Shown one piece after another: positions 12,959 to 13,559 of a stretch of DNA of 13,559 nt. This DNA comes from an uncultured Roseburia sp. Its GTDB lineage: Bacteria > Bacillota > Clostridia > Lachnospirales > Lachnospiraceae. Both the position numbers and the translations under genes were made by a program. How positions within the stretch are numbered: the first letter of the stretch is position 1; each line of letters begins with the position of its first letter. A model generated the notes under the pieces. That model did no database searches and had not been told where the DNA came from. It saw only the letters and a program-made list of their open reading frames with translations. The stretch is taken from contig URUD01000063.1 in assembly GCA_900550935.1 (NCBI GenBank), forward strand, positions 1 through 13,559. The letters run 5' to 3'.

Positions 12959-13559
12959 ATGAGTCAGTATCTTGGAGAAAAGTCATACTTCTCTTTTCAG
13001 TGGCACATTACCGATGAATGTGACCAGCGTTGTAAACATTGTTATATTTTTTCAGGAGAGGGCTGCAGGGAACTTAAGAGTATGACCTATAAGCAGATGC
13101 AGGAAGTGATCGCAAACTGCGAAGATTTCTGCAAAGTTTATAACCGGATCCCTTATTTTTATATTACTGGCGGAGATCCTATCCTTCATCCTGATTTCTG
13201 GAAACTGATGGTGCTCTTAAAAAGCAAAAACAACCCATTTACCCTGGTGGGAAATCCGTTTCATCTGGATGATGAGATCTGCCGGATGTTAAAAGTGTGC
13301 GGTTGTGAGAAATATCAGATGTCACTGGATGGAATGAAAAAAACACACGACTGTTTCCGCAAACCGGGCAGTTTTGATCTGACATTGGAAAAGATCGGGT
13401 GTCTGAACCGGGCAGGGATCAAAAGTGTTATTATGAGTACGGTATCAGCGACAAACCGGGAAGAAATACCGGATATCATGGATGCCGTAGTAAAAGCGAA
13501 CGTAAAGGTTTTTGCATTTTCCCGATATGTGCCGACTGGGGGAGAGGTTGATACCAGTA
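12959..13559 (+). CDS. Radical SAM peptide maturase, ACGX system (3' partial)
   Basis: The frame is open from ATG 12959 to the window edge and gives 200 residues. AGGGAGG (12944-12950) precedes the start by 8 bases. Cys21, Cys25 and Cys28 in CDQRCKHCY form the CxxxCxxC cluster that binds the 4Fe-4S centre and SAM. GGDP (71-74) is the SAM amino-group contact, and MSLDG (121-125) is the conserved strand typical of the SPASM-containing subfamily. The enzyme would make a 5'-deoxyadenosyl radical in the cytosol and modify the upstream peptide. The expected C-terminal SPASM domain with auxiliary clusters is beyond the edge. Position right after a Cys-repeat peptide is the main support for the peptide-maturase call; the radical SAM assignment itself is near certain. 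Confidence 0.9.
   Translation, partial: MSQYLGEKSYFSFQWHITDECDQRCKHCYIFSGEGCRELKSMTYKQMQEVIANCEDFCKVYNRIPYFYITGGDPILHPDFWKLMVLLKSKNNPFTLVGNPFHLDDEICRMLKVCGCEKYQMSLDGMKKTHDCFRKPGSFDLTLEKIGCLNRAGIKSVIMSTVSATNREEIPDIMDAVVKANVKVFAFSRYVPTGGEVDTS

Noticed and set aside
12676..12986. Minus-strand Cys-rich ORFs opposite the ACGX peptide and its leader
   Set aside because: They are antisense shadows of the peptide repeats: no ribosome site, and the plus-strand units show synonymous-only change.

Overview
The window holds two unlike pieces of DNA that meet inside one open reading frame near base 2100. Bases 1 to about 2100 are GC-rich (65% in 1981-2040) and carry a methionine-synthesis cluster: the 3' end of metF, a stand-alone B12-dependent methionine synthase activation protein, and the first ~300 residues of a MetH-type homocysteine S-methyltransferase. 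The style suggests a Negativicutes-like or other higher-GC anaerobic Firmicute, but this is only an impression. From about 2115 on, the DNA is AT-richer (40% GC in 2161-2220), favours AGA for arginine, has strong GGAGG ribosome sites, and looks like a gut Lachnospiraceae genome. The join leaves both genes truncated: the methyltransferase has no C-terminal domains, and the mannitol dehydrogenase after it has no N-terminal NAD-binding start. The likeliest reading is an assembly chimera whose two halves happen to be in frame, so the 771-codon ORF should not be taken as a real fusion protein.

Region by region after the join: (a) 2103-6539, a sugar/polyol operon on the plus strand: mannitol dehydrogenase family protein (5' truncated), GntP-type permease, a sugar kinase whose N terminus is an HPr/Crh-like domain without the active-site histidine, and a VOC-family protein. 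(b) 6615-8990, a LysR regulator divergent from a flavodoxin, which is followed by an SDR dehydrogenase broken by an internal deletion and a frameshift. (c) 9011-11040, a VanZ-family membrane protein, a strong rho-independent terminator, and a 381-residue protein I do not recognise. (d) 11103-12553, minus strand: an HxlR-family regulator and a secreted leucine-rich-repeat/BIG2 protein. (e) 12789 to the end: a 47-residue peptide with two ACGTACGASD units, followed by a radical SAM enzyme cut by the window edge.

The most interesting part is (e), a compact peptide-modification (RiPP) locus of the kind I recall as the 'ACGX-repeat' system. The two repeat units of the peptide differ at six bases and all six are synonymous, so the protein repeat appears to be under selection. 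Second is the HPr/Crh-like kinase fusion, which keeps a Ser46-like site and lacks His15, suggesting regulation by HPr kinase rather than phosphotransfer. Inferred cooperation: in (a) the permease brings in a sugar acid or polyol, the dehydrogenase interconverts it with a ketose, and the kinase phosphorylates the ketose; in (e) the radical SAM enzyme modifies the Cys-rich core of the peptide.
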